A DNA stretch of 7,473 bases. Origin: Calditrichota bacterium (lineage in GTDB: Bacteria; Zhuqueibacterota; Zhuqueibacteria; Residuimicrobiales; Krinioviventaceae). The DNA is taken from positions 1 to 7,473 of the forward strand of contig RPQV01000157.1 of assembly GCA_003818595.1 (NCBI GenBank), in the 5' to 3' direction. The notes under the pieces were generated by a model. It did not search any database. It saw only the letters and a program-made list of their open reading frames with translations, and was not told the origin of the DNA. Shown here one piece after another: positions 1 through 5,048 of the stretch. The translations under genes and the position numbers were made by a program. Every line of letters begins with the position of its first letter. Position 1 is the first letter of the stretch.

Positions 1-666
1 CTGGATATTTATTTGAACCAAAAACAGCAATGGGGTTATCGAGCAGATTATGATCACGATGATTGTTTCTTTATTGATATTAAACGACCTCCTCGAAAGC
101 AAAATCGGTCGTTGAAAAATGTTGTGGTATTGCTTGACCCTGGACATGCTCCGGATAGTGGCGCTGTGGGGCCGACCGGACTGTTCGAGCGTCAAGCCAA
201 CCTCGAGTTGGCATTGACGCTCGCTGATTTATTGATAAAGAATGGCGCCTTTGTGCAATGGACGCGCAGCGGGGCTGCAGGAATCTCGCTCGCAGAGCGA
301 GTGCAACTCGCTGACACCTCTCATGCTGATGTATTATTGAGTATTCATCATAATGCCATCCCCGAGGGTGTGAATCCGTTTAAAAGCAGGGGCAGCAGCG
401 TCTACTACTATCACCCGCAAAGCCTCGAATTGGCGCGTCGGATTCATCAGCAGTTGCTGAAGGCGTTAGAGCTTCCGGATTTCGGTCTCTATTGGGATAA
501 TTTAGCCATGTGTCGACCAACCAATATGCCTGCGCTCCTCCTCGAACCCGCATTCATGATGCATCCGGAAGAAGAGATGCTCATTCGCTCGACCAAGTAT
601 CGAAAAAATTGTGCACGTGCGATTGTCAAAAGCCTGAAACAATATTTTCACGAATTTCGGGAATGA
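1..666 (+). CDS. N-acetylmuramoyl-L-alanine amidase (Amidase_3 family), 5' end outside the window
   Basis: This is a zinc-dependent peptidoglycan amidase that cleaves the bond between N-acetylmuramic acid and L-alanine in the cell wall. The frame is open to the left edge (CTG GAT ATT TAT precede a TTG at 13), so the true start lies upstream and the TTG is probably internal. Counting from the TTG codon as residue 1, the core begins near residue 36. The expected zinc ligands are His45 in DPGH, Glu59 in LFERQAN and His112 in SIHHN, and the catalytic Glu is Glu178 in LLEPAF. The stretch before the core (GYRADYDHDD, IKRPP) resembles the beta-rich segment that often precedes the domain in periplasmic AmiC-like enzymes. 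The C-terminus ends naturally after the last helix. The family is normally periplasmic, but the signal peptide would lie outside the window. Family assignment is firm; the exact role in division or recycling is not shown. Confidence 0.92.
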   Translation: MDIYLNQKQQWGYRADYDHDDCFFIDIKRPPRKQNRSLKNVVVLLDPGHAPDSGAVGPTGLFERQANLELALTLADLLIKNGAFVQWTRSGAAGISLAERVQLADTSHADVLLSIHHNAIPEGVNPFKSRGSSVYYYHPQSLELARRIHQQLLKALELPDFGLYWDNLAMCRPTNMPALLLEPAFMMHPEEEMLIRSTKYRKNCARAIVKSLKQYFHEFRE

Positions 667-691
667 TTCGATAAAAAATGGGTTATTAGAT

Positions 692-778
692 TTGATCAAT
701 GACTGGACAATTGCGGTACGGACGGATGCACGGCGCCACGAAGCGGCAGTTTCCATGATTGATAAAAAGCGAGAGTGA
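692..778 (+). other. possible 28-codon leader ORF in the amidase-lipoprotein gap
   Basis: In the 108-base gap after the amidase there is an open frame starting at a TTG (692) and ending at TGA 776-778. The translation begins LINDWTIAVRTD and ends MIDKKRE. It is open further back to a TGA inside the amidase 3' end. Its stop overlaps a GTG at 775 that is in frame with the next gene, giving a GTGA overlap. No good ribosome binding site precedes the TTG and I recognise no family. The charged, protein-like composition is the only positive sign; it may well be non-coding. Confidence 0.15.
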
Positions 779-783
779 ACGGT

Positions 784-1209
784 ATGATCCGCTGCAGCAT
801 TCATTTGGTCATCTTGTTGTTTATGATCACCTGTCAAAAGCCGTATAATGAGGAAGTGCAAAAAATGAAGGGAACAAAAGAAGGCTTACAGCAGGCGGTA
901 GTGGATTCTTTCCAGATTATGCCTGCTGCCGACGAAGGATTGGAGGTCAGGATATTTGGTATCTTGCCCAGTCCGGCTTACACCCTGGATCATGTTCACG
1001 TGAAAAAGAGCGGAACATCGATAGAAATCACACCCTGGATGCAGTATGATCCGAATAAAATAGTCATCATGGTTACAATTCCTTATCAGGAAACCATCTC
1101 AATTGGCAAAGTGGAAAGAGATATGATGGTGAAAATTCATGACGCCAAACAAACTCGCAGCCGGATGATACGACTGCATGATCACCAGCAGTTCGAAAGC
1201 CAAAAATGA
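784..1209 (+). CDS. small putative lipoprotein of unknown function, probable beta-sandwich domain
   Basis: I do not recognise a named family. The ATG at 784 is preferred because GAGAG (771-775) lies 8 bases upstream; a GTG at 775 would add three residues. From the ATG the protein has 141 residues. Residues 3-17 form a short leader: Arg3, a hydrophobic core (LVILLFMI) and Cys17. The cysteine suggests lipid attachment, but MIT before it is a poor lipobox, so a plain signal peptide is also possible. Residues 52-131 alternate polar and hydrophobic positions and contain GILPSPAYTLDHV and a late VTIPYQ strand, like secreted Ig-like domains that bind or brace other proteins; this fold is an inference. 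The stop overlaps the start of the pcm-like gene (ATGA at 1206-1209), so the two are probably translated together. Confidence 0.7.
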   Translation: MIRCSIHLVILLFMITCQKPYNEEVQKMKGTKEGLQQAVVDSFQIMPAADEGLEVRIFGILPSPAYTLDHVHVKKSGTSIEITPWMQYDPNKIVIMVTIPYQETISIGKVERDMMVKIHDAKQTRSRMIRLHDHQQFESQK

Positions 1210-1952
1210 GTGGTGTTGAAGCGTTAGGGGTGTCCGTGACGGTTCAGCGATTGGTCATTTTATTGCTATTGTTTAACAGGTGTGAAGGTAAAATGTCGAA
1301 AGATGATTTTTTGTCATCTGAAGAATTGATTCGACGACGCGAATCGATGGTCGAACACCAGATCAAGGAGCGGGGCATCAAGGATCAGCGAGTTCTGGAT
1401 GCCATGACTCGAGTGCGCAGACATGAATATGTCCCGCGAGAATATCTCAATCAAGCTTATGAAGATTATCCTCTCCCCATTGGATACAGCCAGACTATCT
1501 CTCAACCTTACATTGTTGCCTATATGACTGAAGCCTTGGATTTGCATGGGGATGAAAAGGTGCTTGAGATTGGAACTGGGTCCGGGTATCAGGCTGCCGT
1601 TCTCGGTGAATTGGCGGCGTCTGTTTTCACCATTGAAATCATTGATCCTCTTTGTTCGCGCGCTGCTCATCTTCTGCAGCAACAGGGGTATAAGAATATT
1701 CATGTCCGTTGCGGTGATGGATATTTGGGATGGCCTGAAGAGGCTCCATTTGATGCCGTCATTGTCACGGCTGCGCCTTCTACGGTGCCGCAAACTTTGG
1801 TTGATCAGCTGGCAGAGGATGGTCGCATGATCATTCCCGTCGGGAAATATTCTCAGTCCCTCCTTCTTTTTACCAAAACGAACGGTCGTGTGACAGAAAA
1901 AAAACTACTGCCTGTCCGCTTTGTGCCCATGACGGGAAAAAGTGTGCAATAG
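1206..1952 (+). CDS. pcm: protein-L-isoaspartate O-methyltransferase with N-terminal hydrophobic leader
   Basis: Pcm transfers a methyl group from S-adenosylmethionine to L-isoaspartyl residues in damaged proteins and so starts their repair. Counted from 1206, the enzyme domain runs from about residue 41 to the end. It shows the family core PIGYSQTISQPYIVA (91-105), the SAM-binding motif I VLEIGTGSGYQAAVL (119-133), the acidic FTIEIID segment (141-147), FDAVIVTAA (182-190) and RMIIPVG (207-213). Residues 1-29 are additional: a hydrophobic run LVILLLLF (16-23) followed by Cys26, resembling a signal or lipoprotein leader, although FNR before the Cys is a weak lipobox. An alternative ATG at 1293 has GAAGG 4 bases upstream and would give a normal cytoplasmic Pcm of 219 residues. 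I list 1206 because of the ATGA overlap with the lipoprotein gene and the non-random leader. Function is firm; start and location are open. Confidence 0.93.
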   Translation: MSGVEALGVSVTVQRLVILLLLFNRCEGKMSKDDFLSSEELIRRRESMVEHQIKERGIKDQRVLDAMTRVRRHEYVPREYLNQAYEDYPLPIGYSQTISQPYIVAYMTEALDLHGDEKVLEIGTGSGYQAAVLGELAASVFTIEIIDPLCSRAAHLLQQQGYKNIHVRCGDGYLGWPEEAPFDAVIVTAAPSTVPQTLVDQLAEDGRMIIPVGKYSQSLLLFTKTNGRVTEKKLLPVRFVPMTGKSVQ

Positions 1953-2008
1953 TTTATTGAAACCAAATGCAGTGATTTCTCGTACTTGATGGTGTCTAAA
2001 GATTCGAT

Positions 2009-2012
2009 GGAG
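2009..2012 (+). promoter_or_regulatory. ribosome binding site that fixes the PspC-domain protein start
   Basis: GGAG lies 6 bases before the ATG at 2019. The earlier in-frame starts (TTG 1986, ATG 1989, ATG 2007) have no comparable site, so the protein most likely begins MTNEMNTKK. Confidence 0.6.
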
Positions 2013-2018
2013 AACAAC

Positions 2019-2711
2019 ATGACGAACGAGATGAACACCAAAAAGTTATATCGCAATCAAAAAGGAAGAATGGTGGGGGGAGTCTGCTCCGGATTGGCTG
2101 ATTACCTCGCCATTGATGTCACATTGGTCCGTATCCTCTGGGTCGCCCTGACGTTGGCCAATGGAGTTGGATTTATTGCTTATTTAATTTGTCTGGTTCT
2201 CATACCTAAAAATCCTGAGCACCTCCATTTGCCGGCATCTGAACAGCAGGCGGAAGGTAATTGGGGTTTGTACTTTGGAATTGGTCTGGTGTTGTTGGGT
2301 CTTTTTTTCCTTTTTCGACATACATTAGATTGGTTTCATTTTCCATTTCGCTGGTTTTTCTGGAATTTCCCGCGCCATATCCTCATGCCGTCTCTATTGA
2401 TTCTCTTAGGCGCCTTATTGGTGCTCAAGGCGATGAGGTCCACGGATCGAGGTTCATCTTCAGCCGCTTCACCTTACCGTTTGATGCGAAGTCGATCCGT
2501 GCGCATGATCAGCGGCGTCTGCGGTGGTTTTGCCAAGGCGATCAACATCGATGTGACCCTTGTACGGGTGGCGTATGTTATTCTCACTTTTTTCGCGGGC
2601 TTTTGGCTGGGAATTTTGGCCTATATCGTTTGTGTGATCGTCATCCCGGAAGAACTGCCTGATCAGCAGTACTCGACCTTCACTTCGAATTCGCAACAGA
2701 CCGAGCAATAG
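2019..2711 (+). CDS. membrane protein with two PspC domains flanking a LiaF-type transmembrane hairpin
   Basis: The 231-residue protein carries two copies of the PspC domain, a membrane domain known from the phage-shock and related envelope-stress responses. Copy 1 spans about residues 8-65 (KKLYRN, GGVCSGLADYLAIDVTLVR, LVLIPKNP). Copy 2 spans about 153-211 (YRLMRSRS, SGVCGGFAKAINIDVTLVR, VIVIPEE). Each has the usual cytoplasmic N-terminal strand and helix followed by one or two membrane helices. Between them, residues 82-139 form a hydrophobic hairpin (YFGIGLVLLGLFFLF and LMPSLLILLGALLVL) similar to the LiaF/DUF5668 transmembrane module. The C-tail (ca. 212-231) is polar. Its stop is 18 bases before the next membrane protein, so the two are likely co-transcribed. 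No PspA, PspB or PspF is present here, so it should not be called PspC of the classical operon. A role in membrane-stress sensing is inferred from the family. Confidence 0.85.
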   Translation: MTNEMNTKKLYRNQKGRMVGGVCSGLADYLAIDVTLVRILWVALTLANGVGFIAYLICLVLIPKNPEHLHLPASEQQAEGNWGLYFGIGLVLLGLFFLFRHTLDWFHFPFRWFFWNFPRHILMPSLLILLGALLVLKAMRSTDRGSSSAASPYRLMRSRSVRMISGVCGGFAKAINIDVTLVRVAYVILTFFAGFWLGILAYIVCVIVIPEELPDQQYSTFTSNSQQTEQ

Positions 2712-2715
2712 TCAT

Positions 2716-2721
2716 AGGAGG
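2716..2721 (+). promoter_or_regulatory. consensus Shine-Dalgarno site for the LiaF-type membrane protein
   Basis: A perfect AGGAGG sits 8 bases before the ATG at 2730, within the 18-base gap after the double-PspC gene. It confirms the start and suggests strong translation in the same transcript. Confidence 0.75.
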
Positions 2722-2729
2722 AAAACGAC

Positions 2730-3260
2730 ATGAATAAACTGATAAACTCACTGGTTACGGGTCTGGTTTTCATCCTGATCGGCGCCGGGTTACTGGCAGA
2801 CCGCTTTTTATCATTTAGATTCGGTTGGGAGCAGGCTTTCCCGATTCTGTTGATCGCCCTCGCGATTTCTTCTTTTATAAAGGCATTTTCTGGGAATCGG
2901 CATTCGGCCTTTTGGGGCGGATTTTTGGGTATGCTCGGCGCTTACTTTTTTCTGCGTAACTATGAATTTGTCGATGCTTTCTGGTTCTTTGAATATTGGC
3001 CGGTGTTTCTGCTGGCTTTTGGCTGCGGATTCATCTGTTCATTTTTATTTTATCCCGCCGATTGGGGTGTGCTGATCCCGGCTGCGCTCTTCACCGGTCT
3101 GGGTGTGCTGTTTCTTCTCGATTCATTGGACGTCTTTGAGAATATCTGGTCAACTTTTTGGGATCTGGCTGAATCCTATTGGCCCATCATTCTGATTCTT
3201 GTCGGTCTTGCTGTCATTGGCGGATCATTAAAGTCAAGGTCGGATCGTGTCGGCCGCTGA
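2730..3260 (+). CDS. polytopic membrane protein with three LiaF/DUF5668-type transmembrane hairpins
   Basis: This 176-residue protein is almost wholly hydrophobic. It contains three similar hairpin units: residues 9-50 (VTGLVFILIGAGLL then AFPILLIALAI), 63-103 (GGFLGMLGAYFFLRN then YWPVFLLAFGCGF) and 117-165 (AALFTGLGVLFLLDSL then YWPIILILVGLAVIGG). Each has a glycine-rich first helix, a short aromatic loop and a second helix opening with a proline preceded by Phe or Trp. This pattern is typical of the LiaI/LiaF transmembrane or DUF5668 region. The soluble beta-domain that follows it in full LiaF proteins is missing; the C-terminus is a short basic tail. The position after a double-PspC gene matches the known association of these families in envelope-stress modules. 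The biochemical role is unknown. Confidence 0.8.
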   Translation: MNKLINSLVTGLVFILIGAGLLADRFLSFRFGWEQAFPILLIALAISSFIKAFSGNRHSAFWGGFLGMLGAYFFLRNYEFVDAFWFFEYWPVFLLAFGCGFICSFLFYPADWGVLIPAALFTGLGVLFLLDSLDVFENIWSTFWDLAESYWPIILILVGLAVIGGSLKSRSDRVGR

Positions 3261-3429
3261 AAAGCCTCAGTTTTATAAAATAATCACCTATCTTTATTTG
3301 ATTTTCATCATCCTTGTTTCCGTTTTGCCGGCAGGAAGGACGGAGGGTTTTTCTCTACCCTCCCTTCATTCCTCCGGCATTGTTTATCATGCGTTGGCTT
3401 ATGGATGTGGTACGGTTTTAGGAAAGTGA
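3247..3429 (+). pseudogene. truncated VanZ-like membrane protein fragment
   Basis: The reading frame begins at a GTG (3247) that overlaps the end of the preceding gene by 14 bases and encodes 60 residues. Residues 9-28 form one membrane helix (FYKIITYLYLIFIILVSVLP). The later SGIVYHALAYG (residues 43-53) resembles the VanZ-family motif with a conserved His followed by xxAYxxLG. VanZ-like proteins usually have about 110-150 residues and four helices; here a TGA ends the frame just after the second helix begins, and 16 bases later the stop of the convergent DUF302 gene appears. The most economical reading is a gene that lost its 3' part in a rearrangement. It could instead be a functional short protein. 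The family match rests on a short motif. Confidence 0.5.
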
Positions 3430-3433
3430 AACA

Positions 3434-3457
3434 AACAAGTCTTTTCTATAGCTTGTT
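3434..3457 (-). terminator. weak candidate terminator hairpin for the DUF302 gene
   Basis: AACAAG (3434-3439) and CTTGTT (3452-3457) form an inverted repeat around a 12-base AT-rich loop, overlapping the DUF302 stop. On the minus strand the stem is followed by TGTTTC, a partly T-rich tail. The stem is only 6 bases and AT-rich, so it is a possibility rather than a firm terminator. Confidence 0.22.
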
Positions 3458-3832
3458 GATCACATTTATTAATTTGGCTTGGATTTCAACCGCGATGGAA
3501 GCCAAATTAGGATTCTTGACTGCCTGCATTGATGCGATTGGATCAACAGCAGAGACTTCAACTCGCCCGTCAGCATGCTCTTGAACGATGACATTACACG
3601 GCAACATGGTTCCAATTTTATCCTCAGCCTGCAATGCCTTGTAGGCAAAAGGCGGATTACAGGCGCCTAGGATTTTGTATTTACGAAAATCAACATTCAA
3701 TTTGTTTTTCATTGCCTCCTGCACATCGATGGTGGTCAGCACACCGAATCCCTCGGTTTTCAACGTTTCGGTAACGTATTCAACGGCGTCAGCAAATGAT
3801 TTGTCAATCATTTTGGTGAAATAGTAGCTCAT
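3446..3832 (-). CDS. DUF302 family protein
   Basis: This 128-residue protein matches the DUF302 family throughout: an opening YYFTKMIDKSFADAVEYV, the segment LKTEGFGVLTTIDVQEAM, the central YKILGACNPPFAYKAL with its conserved Cys-Asn-Pro-Pro, then TMLPCNVIVQEH with a second Cys, and a closing VDPIASMQAV segment. The family is small, cytosolic and alpha/beta in fold, with no established enzymatic activity; the two conserved cysteine-containing segments have led to redox or ligand-binding ideas that are unproven. The start at 3832 is chosen because AGGAGG lies exactly 6 bases upstream; an ATG two codons earlier (3838) abuts that site and cannot use it. The gene is divergent from the epimerase and convergent with the VanZ-like fragment, so it probably forms its own transcript. 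Confidence 0.9.
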   Translation of the reverse strand: MSYYFTKMIDKSFADAVEYVTETLKTEGFGVLTTIDVQEAMKNKLNVDFRKYKILGACNPPFAYKALQAEDKIGTMLPCNVIVQEHADGRVEVSAVDPIASMQAVKNPNLASIAVEIQAKLINVINKL

Positions 3833-3838
3833 GGTCAT

Positions 3839-3844
3839 CCTCCT
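3839..3844 (-). promoter_or_regulatory. Shine-Dalgarno site that fixes the DUF302 start
   Basis: The minus strand reads AGGAGG, then ATGACC, then ATG. The site touches the first ATG (3838), leaving no spacer, but stands 6 bases from the second (3832), which is therefore the working start. Confidence 0.75.
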
Positions 3845-3874
3845 GAAACGATGTTGATGGTGTGATAGAATTTT

Positions 3875-3902
3875 ATTATTTTGATGTATTAACTGATGTA
3901 AA
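3875..3902 (-). promoter_or_regulatory. candidate sigma70-type promoter for the DUF302 gene
   Basis: On the minus strand TTTACA (3902-3897) and AATAAT (3880-3875) are separated by 16 bases, each one base from the -35 and -10 consensus. Transcription would begin near 3868 and leave a leader of about 36 bases carrying the AGGAGG site. The 92-base region between the two divergent starts (3833-3924) should also hold the epimerase promoter; TTGATG (3854-3859) and TATTTT (3877-3882), 17 bases apart, are the best plus-strand match but weak. Confidence 0.4.
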
Positions 3903-3913
3903 GTTTCGAATAT

Positions 3914-3918
3914 GGAGG
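3914..3918 (+). promoter_or_regulatory. Shine-Dalgarno site that fixes the epimerase start
   Basis: GGAGG ends 6 bases before the ATG at 3925. An in-frame ATG at 3919 directly abuts it, and an upstream GTG at 3862 has no site and would add 21 residues that are not part of the fold. Confidence 0.7.
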
Positions 3919-3924
3919 ATGAAA

Positions 3925-4914
3925 ATGCGGATATTATTTCTTGGCGGCACAGGCATCATCAGTTCAGCCTGCACTGAATTAGCGCTTGAAAGGGGAGCAG
4001 ACCTTTATCTGCTCAACCGAGGACAATCCATTCGGCCTGTACCTGCAGGCGCCCATGTATTGACAGCCGATGCACGGGAAAAACATTCCCTGAAAACAGC
4101 GATCGGGAAGATGTCTTTCGATGTTGTTGTGGATTGGATTGCCTTTACGCCGGAGCACATCCGCCTCGATTTGGAAGTATTTCGCGGCAGATGCGGGCAG
4201 TTTGTATTCATCAGTTCGGCATCCGCTTATCAAACACCGCCGGCGATGTTGCCGGTGACCGAGGAAACGCCCCTCGACAATCCCTATTGGCAATATTCAC
4301 GCGACAAGATTGCCTGCGAAAACATGCTGATGGCTGCCTTTCATGACGACGCATTCCCAACAACTATTGTTCGTCCTTCGCATACTTTTGACAAAACCCT
4401 GCTGCCATGCCGCGGCGGCTGGACCACCATTGATCGTATGAGACGAGGGAAACCGATTTTCATTCATGGAGATGGTACCTCGATCTGGACCCTTACGCAC
4501 CATCGAGATTTCGCCCGCGGTTTTGTCGGGCTTTTGGGAAATTCTGCTGCTATCGGACAGGCTTTTCATATCACTTCCGATGAATGGTTGACCTGGAATC
4601 AAATTTATGAGTTGTTGGCGCAATCTGCCGGAGCATCTCTGAAGGCTGTACATGTGCCTTCGGAAATTGTTAATCACTTTGATCGTGATGTTGGCGATGG
4701 TCTATTGGGGGATAAGATGCATTCCATGATTTTTGATAATCGTAAAATCAAGCAGTTTGTACCCGATTTCCATTGTTCAATCCCCTTTCATCAGGGCGCG
4801 CGTGAGATCATTGACTGGTATGATCTTCATCCACAATTCCAGAAAATTGATCATCACTATGAAGCTCTGACGGAACGGCTTATTGCTGCCATGGGTCGTG
4901 CGCTGAATGAATAA
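3925..4914 (+). CDS. NAD(P)-dependent epimerase/dehydratase (extended SDR family)
   Basis: This 329-residue protein is an extended short-chain dehydrogenase/reductase, a group acting on nucleotide sugars and related substrates with bound NAD(P). The Rossmann fold opens at once with MRILFLGGTGIIS, a glycine-rich dinucleotide-binding loop at residues 7-13, followed by LLNRG near residues 29-33, where an Arg after the second strand can favour NADP. The catalytic set is visible: serines in FISSASAY (95-102) and Tyr124/Lys128 in YSRDK. IVRPSHTF (148-155) and the later HGDGTSIWTLTHHRDFARG are typical of the substrate-binding half, and the C-terminal part (WNQIYELLAQ onward) is complete. The sequence type resembles the atypical CSP41-like or isoflavone-reductase-like branch, for which substrates are often unknown. 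Nothing nearby belongs to a sugar-nucleotide pathway, so the substrate cannot be named. Confidence 0.85.
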   Translation: MRILFLGGTGIISSACTELALERGADLYLLNRGQSIRPVPAGAHVLTADAREKHSLKTAIGKMSFDVVVDWIAFTPEHIRLDLEVFRGRCGQFVFISSASAYQTPPAMLPVTEETPLDNPYWQYSRDKIACENMLMAAFHDDAFPTTIVRPSHTFDKTLLPCRGGWTTIDRMRRGKPIFIHGDGTSIWTLTHHRDFARGFVGLLGNSAAIGQAFHITSDEWLTWNQIYELLAQSAGASLKAVHVPSEIVNHFDRDVGDGLLGDKMHSMIFDNRKIKQFVPDFHCSIPFHQGAREIIDWYDLHPQFQKIDHHYEALTERLIAAMGRALNE

Positions 4915-4961
4915 AAGCAGTCAAACTATCCAGGCGCATGATTTTCCCTCGCTGAACCGAC

Positions 4962-4989
4962 TTGGAGTTTTATGAATATTGCATATAAA
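4962..4989 (+). promoter_or_regulatory. candidate promoter for the PAS/SpoIIE phosphatase gene
   Basis: TTGGAG (4962-4967) and TATAAA (4984-4989) are 16 bases apart, with a good -10 but a poor -35 element. Transcription would start near 4996, giving a leader of about 50-70 bases. The -10 element lies between the arms of the TATGAAT/ATTCATA inverted repeat, a common layout for an operator. Confidence 0.3.
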
Positions 4990-5006
4990 TGAAATAAACA
5001 TTCATA
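4971..5006. repeat. TATGAAT/ATTCATA inverted repeat, possible operator
   Basis: Seven-base perfect arms at 4971-4977 and 5000-5006 are separated by 22 bases. The wide spacing and AT-richness make chance a real possibility; a two-site operator around the candidate -10 element is the alternative. Confidence 0.3.
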
Positions 5007-5048
5007 CTTAATGGTTATTATTACCCTTGACTTTCTATTGTATTGATA

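Larger units (their letters stand above)
4915..5048. other. 134-base intergenic region before the phosphatase gene
   Basis: The region separates two genes on the same strand. No strong terminator for the epimerase is visible. Its second half is very AT-rich and holds the candidate promoter and inverted repeat listed separately. No ribosome binding site is apparent before either possible phosphatase start. Confidence 0.5.

Noticed and set aside
640..778. Frameshift hypothesis: the amidase continuing into the open frame after its stop
   Set aside because: The amidase ends naturally after its last helix, all catalytic residues are in the upstream part, and the downstream frame does not resemble an amidase extension.
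502..861. Minus-strand open frame of 119 codons over the amidase 3' end and lipoprotein 5' end
   Set aside because: It lies antisense to a clear amidase and a leader-bearing gene, has no ribosome binding site, and its product resembles no family.
1314..1793. Long minus-strand open frame of 159 codons inside pcm
   Set aside because: It is antisense to a strongly conserved enzyme; the Arg-rich start and irregular composition are those of a shadow frame.
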